The notes beneath the pieces are model-generated. The model worked only from the letters and a program-made list of their open reading frames with translations, searched no databases and had not been told where the DNA came from. Made by a program: the position numbers and the translations under genes. A stretch of 64,000 nt of DNA from Bicyclus anynana (Eukaryota; Arthropoda; Insecta; Lepidoptera; Nymphalidae): assembly GCF_947172395.1 (NCBI RefSeq), contig NC_069090.1:10174226-10238225 (forward strand), given 5' to 3'. Shown here one piece after another: positions 24,666 through 36,300 of the stretch. Numbering within the stretch: position 1 is the stretch's first letter; each line of letters begins with the position of its first letter.

Positions 24666-24754
24666 TTTAGGAAAATTTAAAATTATTATACAAATTCATA
24701 TTAACACTATAATGACTACGGTAACGACAAAATAGCCTAGAATTGATATGAATT

Positions 24755-25075
24755 CAAAATTCAAAATTCATTTATTTCAAGTAGGCTCAGTTTACAAGCA
24801 CTTTTGACACGTCAGTTCTGTTGACTATTTGTAAAGATTCTATGGTATTACATGACTAGCTACTTATATGACCTATTGTTAGATGGTGATAAACTAAAAA
24901 AGAAAAATCCTGACTGAGTTTTTCGTGACTCTTCTCGGATCAAGGCGCTTTAGAACCATCGTAAATTCAATTTTAAATTTTCGACTAATTATTATCACCA
25001 TTACCTTATAATATTAATAGCTGACGTGTCAAAAGTACTTGTAAACGAAGTCTAATTGAAATAAATGAATATTCA
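24755..25075. mobile_element. Foldback MITE-like element with about 55-bp imperfect arms
   Basis: The left arm, TTCATTTATTTCAAGTAGGC...TTTACAAGCACTTTTGACACGTCAG (24767-24822), pairs with the right arm, CTGACGTGTCAAAAGTACTTGTAAAC...AATTGAAATAAATGAA (about 25021-25070). The centre is non-coding. The arm sequence is a repeat I recognise as common in Lepidoptera. Confidence 0.65.
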
Positions 25076-25377
25076 CTATTGAATATTGACATATTTATAA
25101 TTATATAATTTTGTGGTTGTATATACAGTTCTACAAATATATTATTTATAATAATTATAATACAAGACGATCTCGATTATACAAATGTATCCAATGAACT
25201 ATTATTTACGATTTCATTGCCCTTGACCCGTGTCTACAGTCTATGTTTTCGTAGCATCTTGTAGTAAAAGTAAAACGGCGTAGGTCCGTAGCTCATCTTC
25301 GCATTAATGATATCGGAAATAAGTGCACACCCGTCTCTACAATACACCACTTACCACACTTTCTTTGATTTTACAGC

Positions 25378-25490
25378 TGAGTGGCGCAGTAAGTAGTCGC
25401 CTTCTGCTTTCAAGACCGTGGATTCGATCCCCACAAATGGAAAATGACGGTGTAATAGGCATGGGTGTTTTCATATGACTATCGTTAGTG
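25378..25490 (+). mobile_element. tRNA-like SINE fragment, family 3
   Basis: GAGTGGCGCAGTAAGTAGTCG is followed by GTGGATTCGATCCCCACAA (B-box-like) and a short body with GGTGTAATAGGCATGGGTG. A related piece, including GTTCGATTCCCACAACTGG, occurs at 43245-43340. Confidence 0.55.
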
Positions 25491-25494
25491 TTAT

Positions 25495-25775
25495 TCTAAT
25501 ATTATAAAGTAATCTTTGTGTGTAAGTGTGTATGTTGATTTCTCCTTTACACTGCGGCTACTGAAGCGATTTGGCTGAAACTTGGAATGGAAATAGATTT
25601 TACTCTGAATTAACACATAGCTACTTTTCATTCCGGAAAAATCCATGGTTCCCGAGGGATTTGTGAAAAACTGAATTCCACGGATTTGTGAAAAACTGAA
25701 TTCCACGAATTCGAACATTATTACGAATTACTAGCGGACGCCCGCAACGGGCGTCCGCTAGTAATTCGTAATAAT
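25495..25775 (+). mobile_element. Helitron-like element ending in a 28-bp perfect palindrome of two CTAG ends
   Basis: The body is subfamily 2 (TCTAATATTATAAAG start, CTGCGGCTACTGAAGCGAT, TTCCGGAAAAATCCATGG). It contains a local direct repeat of GGATTTGTGAAAAACTGAAT. At 25717-25744 and 25748-25775 are exact 28-bp reverse-complement arms around a CAA loop. Each arm carries a GGGCGTCCGCTAGT Helitron terminus, one facing each way. Confidence 0.7.
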
Positions 25776-25869
25776 AAACGGACAAAACACACATTGTAAC
25801 TAAACTGTGGGGTGTGTAGAAAACTTTAGACTAGGATTCACGCAGAATATTAAGTATAATTATTCTATA

Positions 25870-25958
25870 CTAGCCGAAATCCCACGGTTTCACCCGCATA
25901 GTTCCAATTTCCGTGAGAATACGGGGATAAAATATAGCCTAATATATATTATACTAAT
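25870..25958 (-). mobile_element. Helitron-like 3' end fragment, subfamily 1
   Basis: On the minus strand it ends with CGTGGGATTTCGGCTAG at 25870 and has the GGCTATATTTTATCCCCG block. The 5' portion is missing. Confidence 0.6.
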
Positions 25959-26248
25959 ATGACACTCACAATGGCAAAAAAATAAAAGGTACATTATAGT
26001 ATATTAGTGAGATATTTGTACCTGGGTCGTAAGGGGAAGGCCCTTCAGTCTCCCCAACTGCCGACCTCACCTGCTCGTGGTGCACGCTGCAGTTGGACTG
26101 ACGTGGTTCTGGTGACCGAATTGCGGTATATCCATTCTCACAGGCTAGATTATTAAATAGCACAGGCCGGTGTCGGGGGAGTAGCAACACCGGCGCGAGA
26201 AATCACTGCCAGCACAAAGCTAGATTAGAGATAGAGATTTACCCAATA

Positions 26249-26306
26249 GTGACTACGATGGGCATGCGGGTTGGTGCTGATCAACCCGCATGTCCATCGT
26301 GGTCAC
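26249..26306. repeat. 25-bp stem hairpin
   Basis: GTGACTACGATGGGCATGCG at 26249 extends to a 25-base arm. It pairs with CGCATGTCCATCGTGGTCAC, ending at 26306, across an 8-base loop with two mismatches. The GC-richer stem stands out in AT-rich surroundings and is probably a MITE relic. Confidence 0.55.
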
Positions 26307-26716
26307 TTTTATGATATAATGATGATGATTAGTACCTATAGATGATTAAAAGGTTGTTACGAAAGCTTTGTTACTTCAAGTAACATCTTAATAACTGTTT
26401 TGATATTAGTGTTTTTTATAAAGTTCAGCAGTATGGAGCAGCTTAAGCAAGTAGCTCAAGGTCGAGCTTATAATATAGGTTAGTAATGTGATCGCCACGG
26501 GCGGTCAAGCGTTCAGCCTGGGTCAACGATAAGTTTCAAATTCGTTTCTATACATTTTACACTCGCAACTATACCTGCGACACAGTATGAAGGCCGTTTA
26601 ACTACTTAATAATAACGTAAAAGTCTTCGTCTATTCATCTCGTCCTTTTCAGTTCTATTAAGACAATAACGTTTAAATATACTAATACTTAATAATCCAC
26701 TATCTTATCTACATTG

Positions 26717-26930
26717 TCGTCATCAACCCATATTCGGCTCACTGCTAAGCTCGAGTCTCCTTTCAGAATGAGAGGATACGGCCAATAGTATACCACGCTG
26801 GCCCAATGCAGATTGGCAGACTACACACACGCAGCGAAATTAAAAAAAATAAATATCACGTCTCTCAAACGGTGAAGGAAACCATCGTGAGGAAACCTGC
26901 ATACCTGAGAATTTTCTTAATTCCATTACT
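26717..26930. mobile_element. Rearranged family-1 SINE: minus-strand 3' part joined to a plus-strand middle part
   Basis: 26717-26845 is the SINE 3' half on the minus strand (CAACCCATATTCGGCTCAC, TGGCCCAATGCAGATTGGCAG). From about 26850 the same family continues on the plus strand (AAATATCACGTCTCTCAAACG, ATCGTGAGGAAACCTGCATAC). The junction implies an inversion or two facing truncated copies. Confidence 0.7.
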
Positions 26931-27002
26931 ATTATAACGTTTAAAGAGGAAATAAATGTCTATTTAATGAAAATAAAACTAATTGTAGGCTAATTTACAA
27001 TC

Positions 27003-27190
27003 TTTGACGTATGCTAGTTGACATATACGAAATTGAGATTTTATGTAAGAATGTCATCCGGTGCTTACCTACTGATGGATATCTTACAATCGGTAAATGA
27101 CATTTTGTCAATTGATTTGATGTTTATATTAATAGATTGATAACAAAGGCCAAAGTAGTGAATAGTCCGGCAGGACTGATTAGAAAAAAA
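27003..27190 (-). repeat. Third copy of the unclassified repeat found at 3506-3895
   Basis: On the minus strand it contains TATCAATCTATTAATATAAACATCAA, AAATGTCATTTACC, GCACCGGATGACATTCTTACATA and CATACGTCAAAGATTG in the order of 3709-3880. Confidence 0.5.
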
Positions 27191-27493
27191 ATCACTATAG
27201 ATTAGAAAGCAAAATTTTTATTAATTGATAATGATAAATAATAATGATCCCTTAATTAGTACACGATCGAAATAATTACGCCATTGTATAACGACTTGCT
27301 TTTTGACTGTTTCAAACAGTTTAGTGCGTAGGTAGGTTTAGCTAAAATAAATATTGCATACGCTTCAAAACGGGCTTTATAGCATGCTACACGTATCTGA
27401 ACGATAGTTTTTTTTACACTTAGAATGAAACATTTTTAGTTAGAACCAAACTTATTTTTACAACATTTTCATTTTCGTTATTTTAAATAAAAA

Positions 27494-27805
27494 GGCGTGA
27501 TAACCCAGTAGATATGACCTCTGCCTCCAATTCCGGAGGGTGTGGTTTCAAATCTTGTCCGGGGCATACACCTCCAACTTTCGGTTGTGTGCATTTTAAG
27601 AATTAACTATCACGTGTCTCAAACGGTGAAGGAAAACATCGTGAGGAAACCTGCATACCAGAGAATTATCTTAATTATCTGCGTGTGTGAAGTCTGCCAA
27701 CCCGCATTGGGCCAGCGTGGTGGACTATTGGCCTAACCCCTCTCATTCAGAGAGGAGACTCGAGCTCAGCAGTAAGCCGAATATGGGTTGATAATGATGA
27801 TGATG
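27494..27805 (+). mobile_element. tRNA-derived SINE, family 1, with 15-bp target-site duplication
   Basis: This is a full-length family-1 copy with head GATAACCCAGTAG, B-box region TGTGGTTTCAAATC, the complete body, and a TGATAATGATGATGATG tail. The 15-bp word AAATAAAAAGGCGTG occurs at 27485-27499 and again at 27806-27820. Its last six bases overlap the family's usual first bases (GCCGTG). The perfect duplication indicates a recent insertion. Confidence 0.85.
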
Positions 27806-28534
27806 AAATAAAAAGGCGTGTTAATTTAGTAATTTATATATTGAAATAAAAAACATATCACACTTGCTTAAATAGTTTAAAACCTTAGATAGATTAGTTC
27901 CAAAATTAATGTTTGATCCTTGCACCTCAACACAACGGGTTTCAACACTGAACAACACTGTACCTTTACTTATGTATTGTCAATGAAGTTGAAGACGTGA
28001 CGTCACACTAAAAATTACATCTTGCGTTTTGCACAATAAGCTAATGTGTCTAGGACTGAGGTGCCAGATTAAAACAAATGAAATCTAAGTGCCTATATTT
28101 ACTTTCGAATCTAATATAACTCAAAATAGGTAAACTTGTGAAACTTCACTATCAATAACCATTATGATACTATTAATTAATGAGTACCACACTACGCATT
28201 CGTAGGTCTATGGTCCAAAATACTTGTTGGAAAGTGTCATTAGTAAGTTAACCATTAATTTGTCATTTGTAACCTCATTAGAAAGAGTTCACTGTCACCT
28301 TTTAGACGACTAACTTTGTACCGCAACTTATTTTAAGTTGATTTATATTCTCTAGAGATTAACTTAAAACTTAATTAATTAATATTTTATTATTTTTTTT
28401 TGTTTAGTTTTTGATAGAATGCTTTTACATAATACAGAAAAGTGTTAGCCAAGACAATGAGCCCAAACTTAGGTCTATCTTATTCAGTTTAGGAGTTCCC
28501 TTAGTCACTTTCTAAAGCCATAACTTAAGAACGA

Positions 28535-28750
28535 CAGAAGAATGACAGATTTCACACACGCAGAGAATTAAGAAAGTTATCTGAAAAGAAAGACTGCCTG
28601 CCTTATATATATATCTGCCTTCGATTCTTGAGGGCGTGTGTGAAGTCTGCTAATCCGCATTGGGCCAGCTTGGTGGACTATTGACCTAGCCCCTCTCATT
28701 CTGAGAGGAGACTCGAGCTTAACAGTGAGCTGAATATGGGTTGATAACGA
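28535..28750. mobile_element. Rearranged family-1 SINE fragments
   Basis: A short minus-strand piece (TTCACACACGCAGAGAATTAAGAAA) at about 28551 is followed at 28607-28750 by a plus-strand 3' half (GTGAAGTCTGCTAATCCGC, GAGTGAGCTGAATATGGG-type end). This parallels the inverted arrangement at 26717-26930. Confidence 0.6.
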
Positions 28751-29149
28751 GCCTTACCTAAGTTAAAATCTCCTAACTATGAGAGAGCAGGCGTGTAGGG
28801 CCTACATAAAAGTAGAGATTATAATGCTGACGATGATATTGATGAATTTGTATTAAATTATATTCAGTAACATCCTACGCTGGTCAGTCAGTCGCAAAGT
28901 AAACCACAATAACCGCAAAGGTTTCGTGTCAACTAAATATTAGGATCAATGCCGATGTCTGATGAATACATCAAAGAGTTATTCATCTTAGGTAATCTTA
29001 ATATACCTACTTATATACGCGCTTAGGTAAACAGTGCCAGAAGCTGCATGCAGTTTACTTACATGTCTAAATTCTACCTAACTTTTATGAAGATAATTTT
29101 CTGTATGCGTAAATCATTAAACCTAATATAAAATAAATCTATATAATAT

Positions 29150-29295
29150 TCTGTGTGAATACAGGGATAAAATATAGCCTATGTCCAGCAGGGATAATAG
29201 AGTCTAATATTATAAGAATTTTTCAAATCGATCTAATAGTTTCATTATTCAATGCAAACAAACAATCAAATGTTTCCTCTTTATAATATTACTGT
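29150..29295 (-). mobile_element. Helitron-like fragment, subfamily 1
   Basis: On the minus strand the start TAATATTATAAAGAGG, a GATTTGAAAAATTCTTAT block and the GGCTATATTTTATCCCTG block are present. The CTAG end is missing and about 30 bp of unrelated sequence interrupts it. Confidence 0.5.
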
Positions 29296-29301
29296 AGAAG
29301 A

Positions 29302-29604
29302 CAGTGATAGCTCAGTGGATATGACTTCTGCCTCCGATTTCGGAGGGCGTAGGTTCGAATACGGTCCGGGGCATACACTTCCAATTTTACAGTTTTATAG
29401 TTTACATTTTAAGATTTAAGAAATTAAATATCACGTGTCTCAAACGGTGAAGGAAAAACATCGTGAGGAATGTTATGACGTGATATTTAATTTCTGAAAA
29501 TGCACACAACTGAAAAGTTGGAAGTGCATGCCCCGGGTCGGATTCGAACCCACACCCTCCGGAATCGGAGGCAGAGGTCATATCCACTGGGCTATCACAG
29601 CTCC
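29302..29604. mobile_element. Head-out inverted pair of family-1 SINE 5' halves
   Basis: 29302-29475 is the 5' half of a plus-strand copy (GTGATAGCTCAGTGG, GTAGGTTCGAATACGG). 29476-29604 is the 5' half of a minus-strand copy (GATAGCCCAGTGGATATGAC, GGGTTCGAATCC when read on the minus strand). The truncated ends meet in the middle, giving a near-palindromic unit of about 300 bp with outward-facing pol III-like heads. Confidence 0.75.
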
Positions 29605-30152
29605 TGTGTCTCATACCAGGTGAAAATTTAAAAATCATAAAATTCTAAATTGACATAGCCTACGATTAGTAAGAAAAAGTAAACTACAGATTGAAGGAAG
29701 TACTTAATCATAGTATAGTAAAGCTAGAGAATTTATCTAATACAAAAACTAAGATCGCTATAAAAACAAAAGTAAACATTGAGTTAAATATTGTAAGCAT
29801 ACTTATACTTATACATTATAAATCACAACTGGCTAATACATCACTTAAAATCAACCCTAAAATGTATAGTTTCTAACTTTTAACGTACACGTTAACTTTA
29901 AAATGTTAAACAAAATTGTATGCTATTAAATCCCATATCATTTTCACCACATGCCGGCTTATCATGGCCACAGTTATCGAATCACTGAATTGTAGAACCA
30001 AGAAAGTCCGTATGATCACTCAACGAAACCTCACACAAAATTGAGCCAAAACGCTGCCATTGAAATTTGTATCTATGATTCGCATTATCAATGGCATGTC
30101 CCAATACTTTCACGTGCAAAGTATGGCCACCCCCTCTGCGCAAGCGCCGAAG

Positions 30153-30188
30153 TATATAAGCAGCTCCCGCCCTCATTTTAATCAGACG
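30153..30188 (+). promoter_or_regulatory. Core promoter of the cuticle-protein gene: TATA box and initiator
   Basis: TATATAAG lies at 30153-30160, and an arthropod-type initiator, ATCAGAC, has its A at about 30184, 31 bp downstream of the TATA start. About 125 bp of leader then leads to the ATG at 30312. TATA plus Inr is usual for inducible cuticle genes. The start site is inferred. Confidence 0.65.
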
Positions 30189-30311
30189 CAAGTTGCACTT
30201 CAACATAGCGATTCCTGGAGGACACTAGTCTTTCAGCAGCGCTATTAAACAAAAACTTATTTTTTATATAACTTTTCTTTCTTTCACTTCTGTGCTTTAC
30301 TTCTTTTCAAA

Positions 30312-33300
30312 ATGAAATCAATGGTAAGTACTTTTATCTGACTTTCTTCTTTCTCTATCTTTGAATTTCTATCTTGAACAAAAAGAAATACAAATAAGTA
30401 AAATATAATAAAAAATATATTGCTTAGTTTTTGATTTATGAGTCTGTTATAGATCAATTATACAAATGTCCTATTGAATACAAATGATAAAGTGTGTGCC
30501 GGTGTTAGTTTAAGGCTTGTAACTCAATTTGTTGATAAATCTTTTGCCAGGCATGTTGTACTTTGTTTCCAAACACTGTTGCTCAATACCTGCAGGATAT
30601 TTGACCTCCAAAAGGCTTGTAACAAGTTTCTAGCCTAATTTCATGTCAGCAGAGCAAGCTGTTTCTTACACAACTGTAGGCAACAACCCAACAAGTAACA
30701 GAACATTGATAAACAGTGTCAAACTAACAACATATATAATTAATACTTAGACAACTTAATTAATTTCCTTTTATTTCTAAAATATCCCGAAAAAACGAAA
30801 TTATTCTTAACAATATTTAAGCAATTTCAAAGTGTTGATCTTTAGTAGTTCGCCATCAATCTTATTGTAATTTTGTTATATTTATTGTTTATATTCATTT
30901 AAAAAACAACAGTAAAATATGAATTATAATTTTAAATAGAAAACATATTTTTAAATATAATTAACCATAACAACGTTCTATTATTTATATTTATATAGTT
31001 ATTACAATCATGTAGTAAATCAACGTCACGTTTAGAAAACTACAGAGATATCGAGACCGTGCCCGTGCAACCACGCTGCACGCGACTGGTGGGTCATTGT
31101 CACTGATTTTTTTTTACTTCGCGCTCCACTTGGAATTGTTTCCTCATATGCATATAGCACGCTTGCGATTAGTCAAACTTTCATATAATTGCTAAAATGC
31201 CTTTTATATAAGTAGATTTTTTTAATAAAGTTGCGTAGGTACTTAATAGTTGTCGCCTTGTCACTCTACGAGTATTTTTAGCCTTTTATATCTTAGAATT
31301 GCGACAACTTCACAAAAAATAGCGTTAAATTAGATTCGTTTAATAAAGTTCGTTGATCTCGGAAATAAAAATCTATTTCCATTGAAAGTAATAAAAGAGA
31401 TCACATAGAAATATACTTATATTAAAATGTTCATATAAAAACAAAAGATGTGCATGAAAAAATTTAGTTTACCTACTTAATATTTATGACTTAAAACTAG
31501 ATAGAATCATAGATATAAAGAATATATATAAACTATTCAAATTGTAGTAATAATTGTAATAGTTCACAGAAACATTCCAAATATTTTTTTTATTCAAGGC
31601 TCCAAGTGTAGCGAATCAGAGCACAAATAGATCTCGACGCTACCCTATATTTTCAATGACATTGAAAGTATAAGTTGCTGATGCAATAACTTTAAAAGCA
31701 AACTAGTCGACGCCCCGCGGTTTAACCCGCGTTGTTTCACTTCCCGTGAGAATACCAGGATAAAAAATAGCTTGTGAAACTTCTACATAACGTGGCTTTT
31801 GTATTGGTAAAAGAATTTTTAAAATCGGTTAAGTAAATTCAGAGAATAACCCCTATAATTTCAAAAACATTACGTCTTTATAATATTAATTTAGAAGTAA
31901 CTAACTGGCACATACTAAATAGGTAATAACAATTAATATAAGTGTGTGGAATATAAATTCCACACACGAAACAAAAATTAGTAAAAGAGCTATGCGCAAT
32001 CTATGCAAACAATGTCTCATTATTATTGACGTAGGCACTGATGTATATCCGAATTTCTCTATATCTGATATATCTGACATGCATATAACCATAAATATAT
32101 GGATGGCTGTAAGAAAATAGAATAGAAAACAAAAAATCTAATTGATAATTTGTTTCCGGTTTAAGATGAAGAAACAAGATTACTGAGCGTTCACTCTCTG
32201 TAATCATGTCAAAAATCCTTAATGAATTTGAAGACGCAATTTTTTTTACTTATTTACGTACGTCTGGATATATATACTAGAGATATGGACTAATAAATAC
32301 TTCACGCGCACTATTGTGTCGCATAAACATTGTAAGACTAAACTTGGACTTTCTTCCATTGAGCCTAAAAATATGTTAGATATGTATTGGGTTACAATTA
32401 CATACTTCTATATAAAAAACATTAAAGAATTTAAATTCTCAAATGAATGTGGAGAGAGAGATATTATGAAACAAATGAAGTAAAATTGTCCAGAAATATC
32501 CTCAATAGATCCCTCTTGTCCTCAAGAATTCAACCTTTGTGTGATTTGTTCGTCCCGTAACTCGTTTTTCAAACTACAATGCGATTACATTACGATATTA
32601 ATGTTTTAATTTTAACTAATTGGTTCGACATTATTTTCCAAATCCTAAAGATCAACTTCTATTTAACAAGAGTTTAATCTTCTATGATGATACAAAATCT
32701 GTAGTATCCTATCCTACTAATATTATAAACGCGAAAGTTTCTATGAATGTTTGTTTGGACGTTTGTTACTCTTTAACGGCGCAACTACTGAACCGATTTA
32801 GTTGAAATTTGGAATGGAAATAGATATTACTCTTGATTAGCACATAAGGCTTTTCGTACCAGAAAAATCCATGGTTCCCGAGGGATTTGTAAAAAACTAA
32901 ATTTCACGCGGACGAAGTCGCGGACGTCCACTAATAGTCTATACTGTATATTGTCAATAAATAGAAATTTAACGAAACCGATATAAACTTCTACTGAAAT
33001 AATTTTTGAGAGAAGAATATACAAAATCTATTGAACTACTGTAAAAGGTTTCAATAATATTCAGTCTATCAGATTTTCAGTCTATACAAATTCTATAAAA
33101 TTGTAGCTGTTAATAAATCAACCAAGTATACATTCTTACGTACCTTATTGTCATTGTCTTTTTATCTTTTATTAAGATAAAGGTGTGATCTCGATACCGA
33201 TATTTAAAAAAAAAACCCGATTGGAAGCTCAAAGGCTACGTAAAACTCCCAAATATAGTAAGGTAAACGCAACAGCTATCACCCGGTAACCGTCCAGATC

Positions 33301-36300
33301 ATGCTCCATTTAAGCCTACAATGTCAACTGGTGTTACCGTCACAATCGCCACTTGTTCACTCCTTTATCTTAATATTGAAGCACTAAGGTTGAGATTTTA
33401 TACCTGATTTATACAGTGTTCATACAACGCGCATCGATTACGTGCTAGTGTTGTCCATGCATTTCATCGTGGCTAGATTTCATGAAATATTAGTAGAAGC
33501 AAATGCTCCATGAACTACTTATTTCTCTACTATTTTTGATTTCACATACCAGCGTTGCTAGACGTCCCTATTTTGGCGGGACGTCCCGATTTAAATTTCA
33601 TAATTCAATGTTCCGCGCGGGACAGGCGATTTTCACGTAAACGTAATTAGAACTCAAATAAAAAGATTAATATTCAAAACTTTTGATTATATACGTTTTT
33701 ATTACGATGTCCCGCTTCCGCGCAAGAATCCACTTTGTTTTTCACTCAAAAAGTTCCTAGATCCCGACTTCGCATATATTTTAACATAACTAGTGAATTT
33801 GGCTCTTAACGTGTTTTTTTACAAATTAAACGTGATTATTTTGATAAATCTTCAAATCGAAACCTTATTTTAAGCGTTATTTATAGAATGAAAAACCGCA
33901 TGAATGTCTTTCTTTATTTTTATTAGTATTTTTTCCATTTAATCTACCGGATAGCGTCCACGCTTGTTCGCCTCGCCGCTCGCTGGCTTTTTGTCTGCAT
34001 TCCATCGCAGGCTGATTTAGAAGGGCATGCCTTCGTCAGCTCGCAATATCGATATTCTGATTATATCTAAACATGAACGCCCACCTCTATCAAATAAAAT
34101 CAGACCTTCGTCAAAGTATGGCTAATGATGAAAGCTAGTAGTTCCCAAATTATACCGGACCGCTTTTTTCAACTTGCGAGCTCATTTATTCGTGTAGGTT
34201 GCAAAAACTAAGCATAACGAATAAAATTGAACACAAATGTCAAATTGATATGCGAGAGAAACCAGTCACTATGTGACGGTGGGCAGGTCCGGAAGACTGG
34301 CTTCCTGATTCATGACCTTCGGGCAGCCTTCAAACCTTGGCGCCATTCACTCGGGTTACTTTTATCTGCAGTAAATTATATGGACGAGAGAGCCGGTTCA
34401 CGCTTTGTCTTTATACTTCATTAAACCAACAAAACATAGGAACTTGCTTTTGTCTATAGTTAATTTTCTATGACAGTTTAAAATATAGCAGCAGGTGCCT
34501 CGTCTGATTGTCCCTTTTTATTAGGGCAATTATACAAAAACAATCTATCTCAAACAAAGAAAGCACACGTCATTCAAGAGAAACGTAACCTTGCATGAAT
34601 TTGATTGCAATGACGACACAGTCCGTGACTTCCATTACTATACGGAAAATTAATTTTCTTGTAAACTTTTATGTATTAGGTTAATATGATATAACACAGC
34701 ATCTCTCGATACCAAGTTCTGTGAAAGCTTTAACTTTGCGAATCCTTAATAAATGTATACAGGAACATTGAAAATATTTTAACATTATCCGACATTGATT
34801 TATTAGCCGATGTGATGTCTAAATCCATAATTGGATTATGTCGTCTTGCCAGGTGATCGAACACGACCGCAAACATAAACCCTGACATCGTTACGTGATT
34901 CTGAACTTAGACCGCCTTAAATTCCTTAATAAACTTGTTATAGTATTTTCATCTAAATAATAAACTCCGCTAATCTTAGTTACAAAGACAAAATGTAACT
35001 TCAGATTATCCAATCAACTACATAATTCTCTTTAGTTAACAAAAATTGAGCAAAGTAAATCGGTATTGTTCACGAGGTTCTTCTAATCGACATGTTCGTA
35101 ATTGATCTAGTCCTTAATACAACATATTTTAACATGCCTTTAATGTAACGTCGTATACCTACTTACTAACATTTTCTTATAATTCATTAAAAAAGATTAT
35201 GTAGTAAATACTTCAGCAATGTTGTACGATAAATAACTTAGAAAAAAAAACATTTTACAATCAATGAGTATTATTAAAATTCAACAAACGTGCAATTACT
35301 AAACGTTTTTACACCAGCTCGTTTAAAAGCTTGACATTATCAGGGTTGGTCAGGTTTTAAAATAGCCGCACGTATTGTTTAATCGAATTACCCGCTAATT
35401 TGATATTAATAAAATGGAAAACATGCAGTCTTTCCATAACTTAAAGATATTTAATTCAACATCGGCACCACTGTCTTTCGCGCTTTCAAGCGTTTCCCTA
35501 ACAACTTTTTAAAGCTTGAGTCATCGATATTAATATCGATCGTATTTCTTTTGCAGATCGTTGTATCTTGTTTAGTGCTGGCGGCACAGGCCGGATGGGT
35601 GGGCCCGCCCGCCAACATCGCACTGTCTCAGGACGGCCGCAACATCCTCGACACTCCCGAGGTAGCACAAGCGCGCGCCGCCCACCTCTCTGCCCTGCAG
35701 CAAGCCGGACAGAACAACCCCAACCCACAAGACGACGGCTCCTACAACCCCGCCTGGAACAACGAGGAATTCTGGCAACGCGACAACAACAAATGGAACG
35801 GTGCTCAGGCTAACCAGTGGAACAACGGAAACCAATGGAACTCCGCTCCCGCCCCAGCGTGGAACGCCGCCGGTCACGCACCCGCCCCCGTCGCCGAGAC
35901 CCCCGAAGTAGCCCAGGCCCGCGCCGCCCACCTCGCCGCCCTCAACTCTGCCCACTCCGGTCCCAGCAACCAGTGGAACAATGGCAACAACGGCCAGTGG
36001 AACGCGGCTAGCGACAACGGTCAATGGAACGCCGGAAACGACAATGGCCAATGGAACGCCGGTAACGACGATGGTCAATGGCGCTCGGGAAACGAAGGCC
36101 AATGGAACGGTAACAACCAGAACCAATGGAACGGCAACCACCAAAACCAGTGGAACGGTGCTCCCTCCTGGCAAGGACCCCCCGCCCAGATCAGACTGGC
36201 CAACAACGGCGCCGGTATCCTGGACACTCCTGAGGTAGCCGCCGCACGCGCCGCCCACTTAGCCGCGCACGCGCAGGTCGCCCCCGCCCACGGTCACGGC

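Noticed and set aside
35572..36258. 228-codon open frame on the minus strand over the cuticle exon
   Set aside because: It is the antisense shadow of a GC-rich repetitive coding exon. It is Val/Gly-rich by composition only and the sense frame has signal peptide, motifs and splice site.
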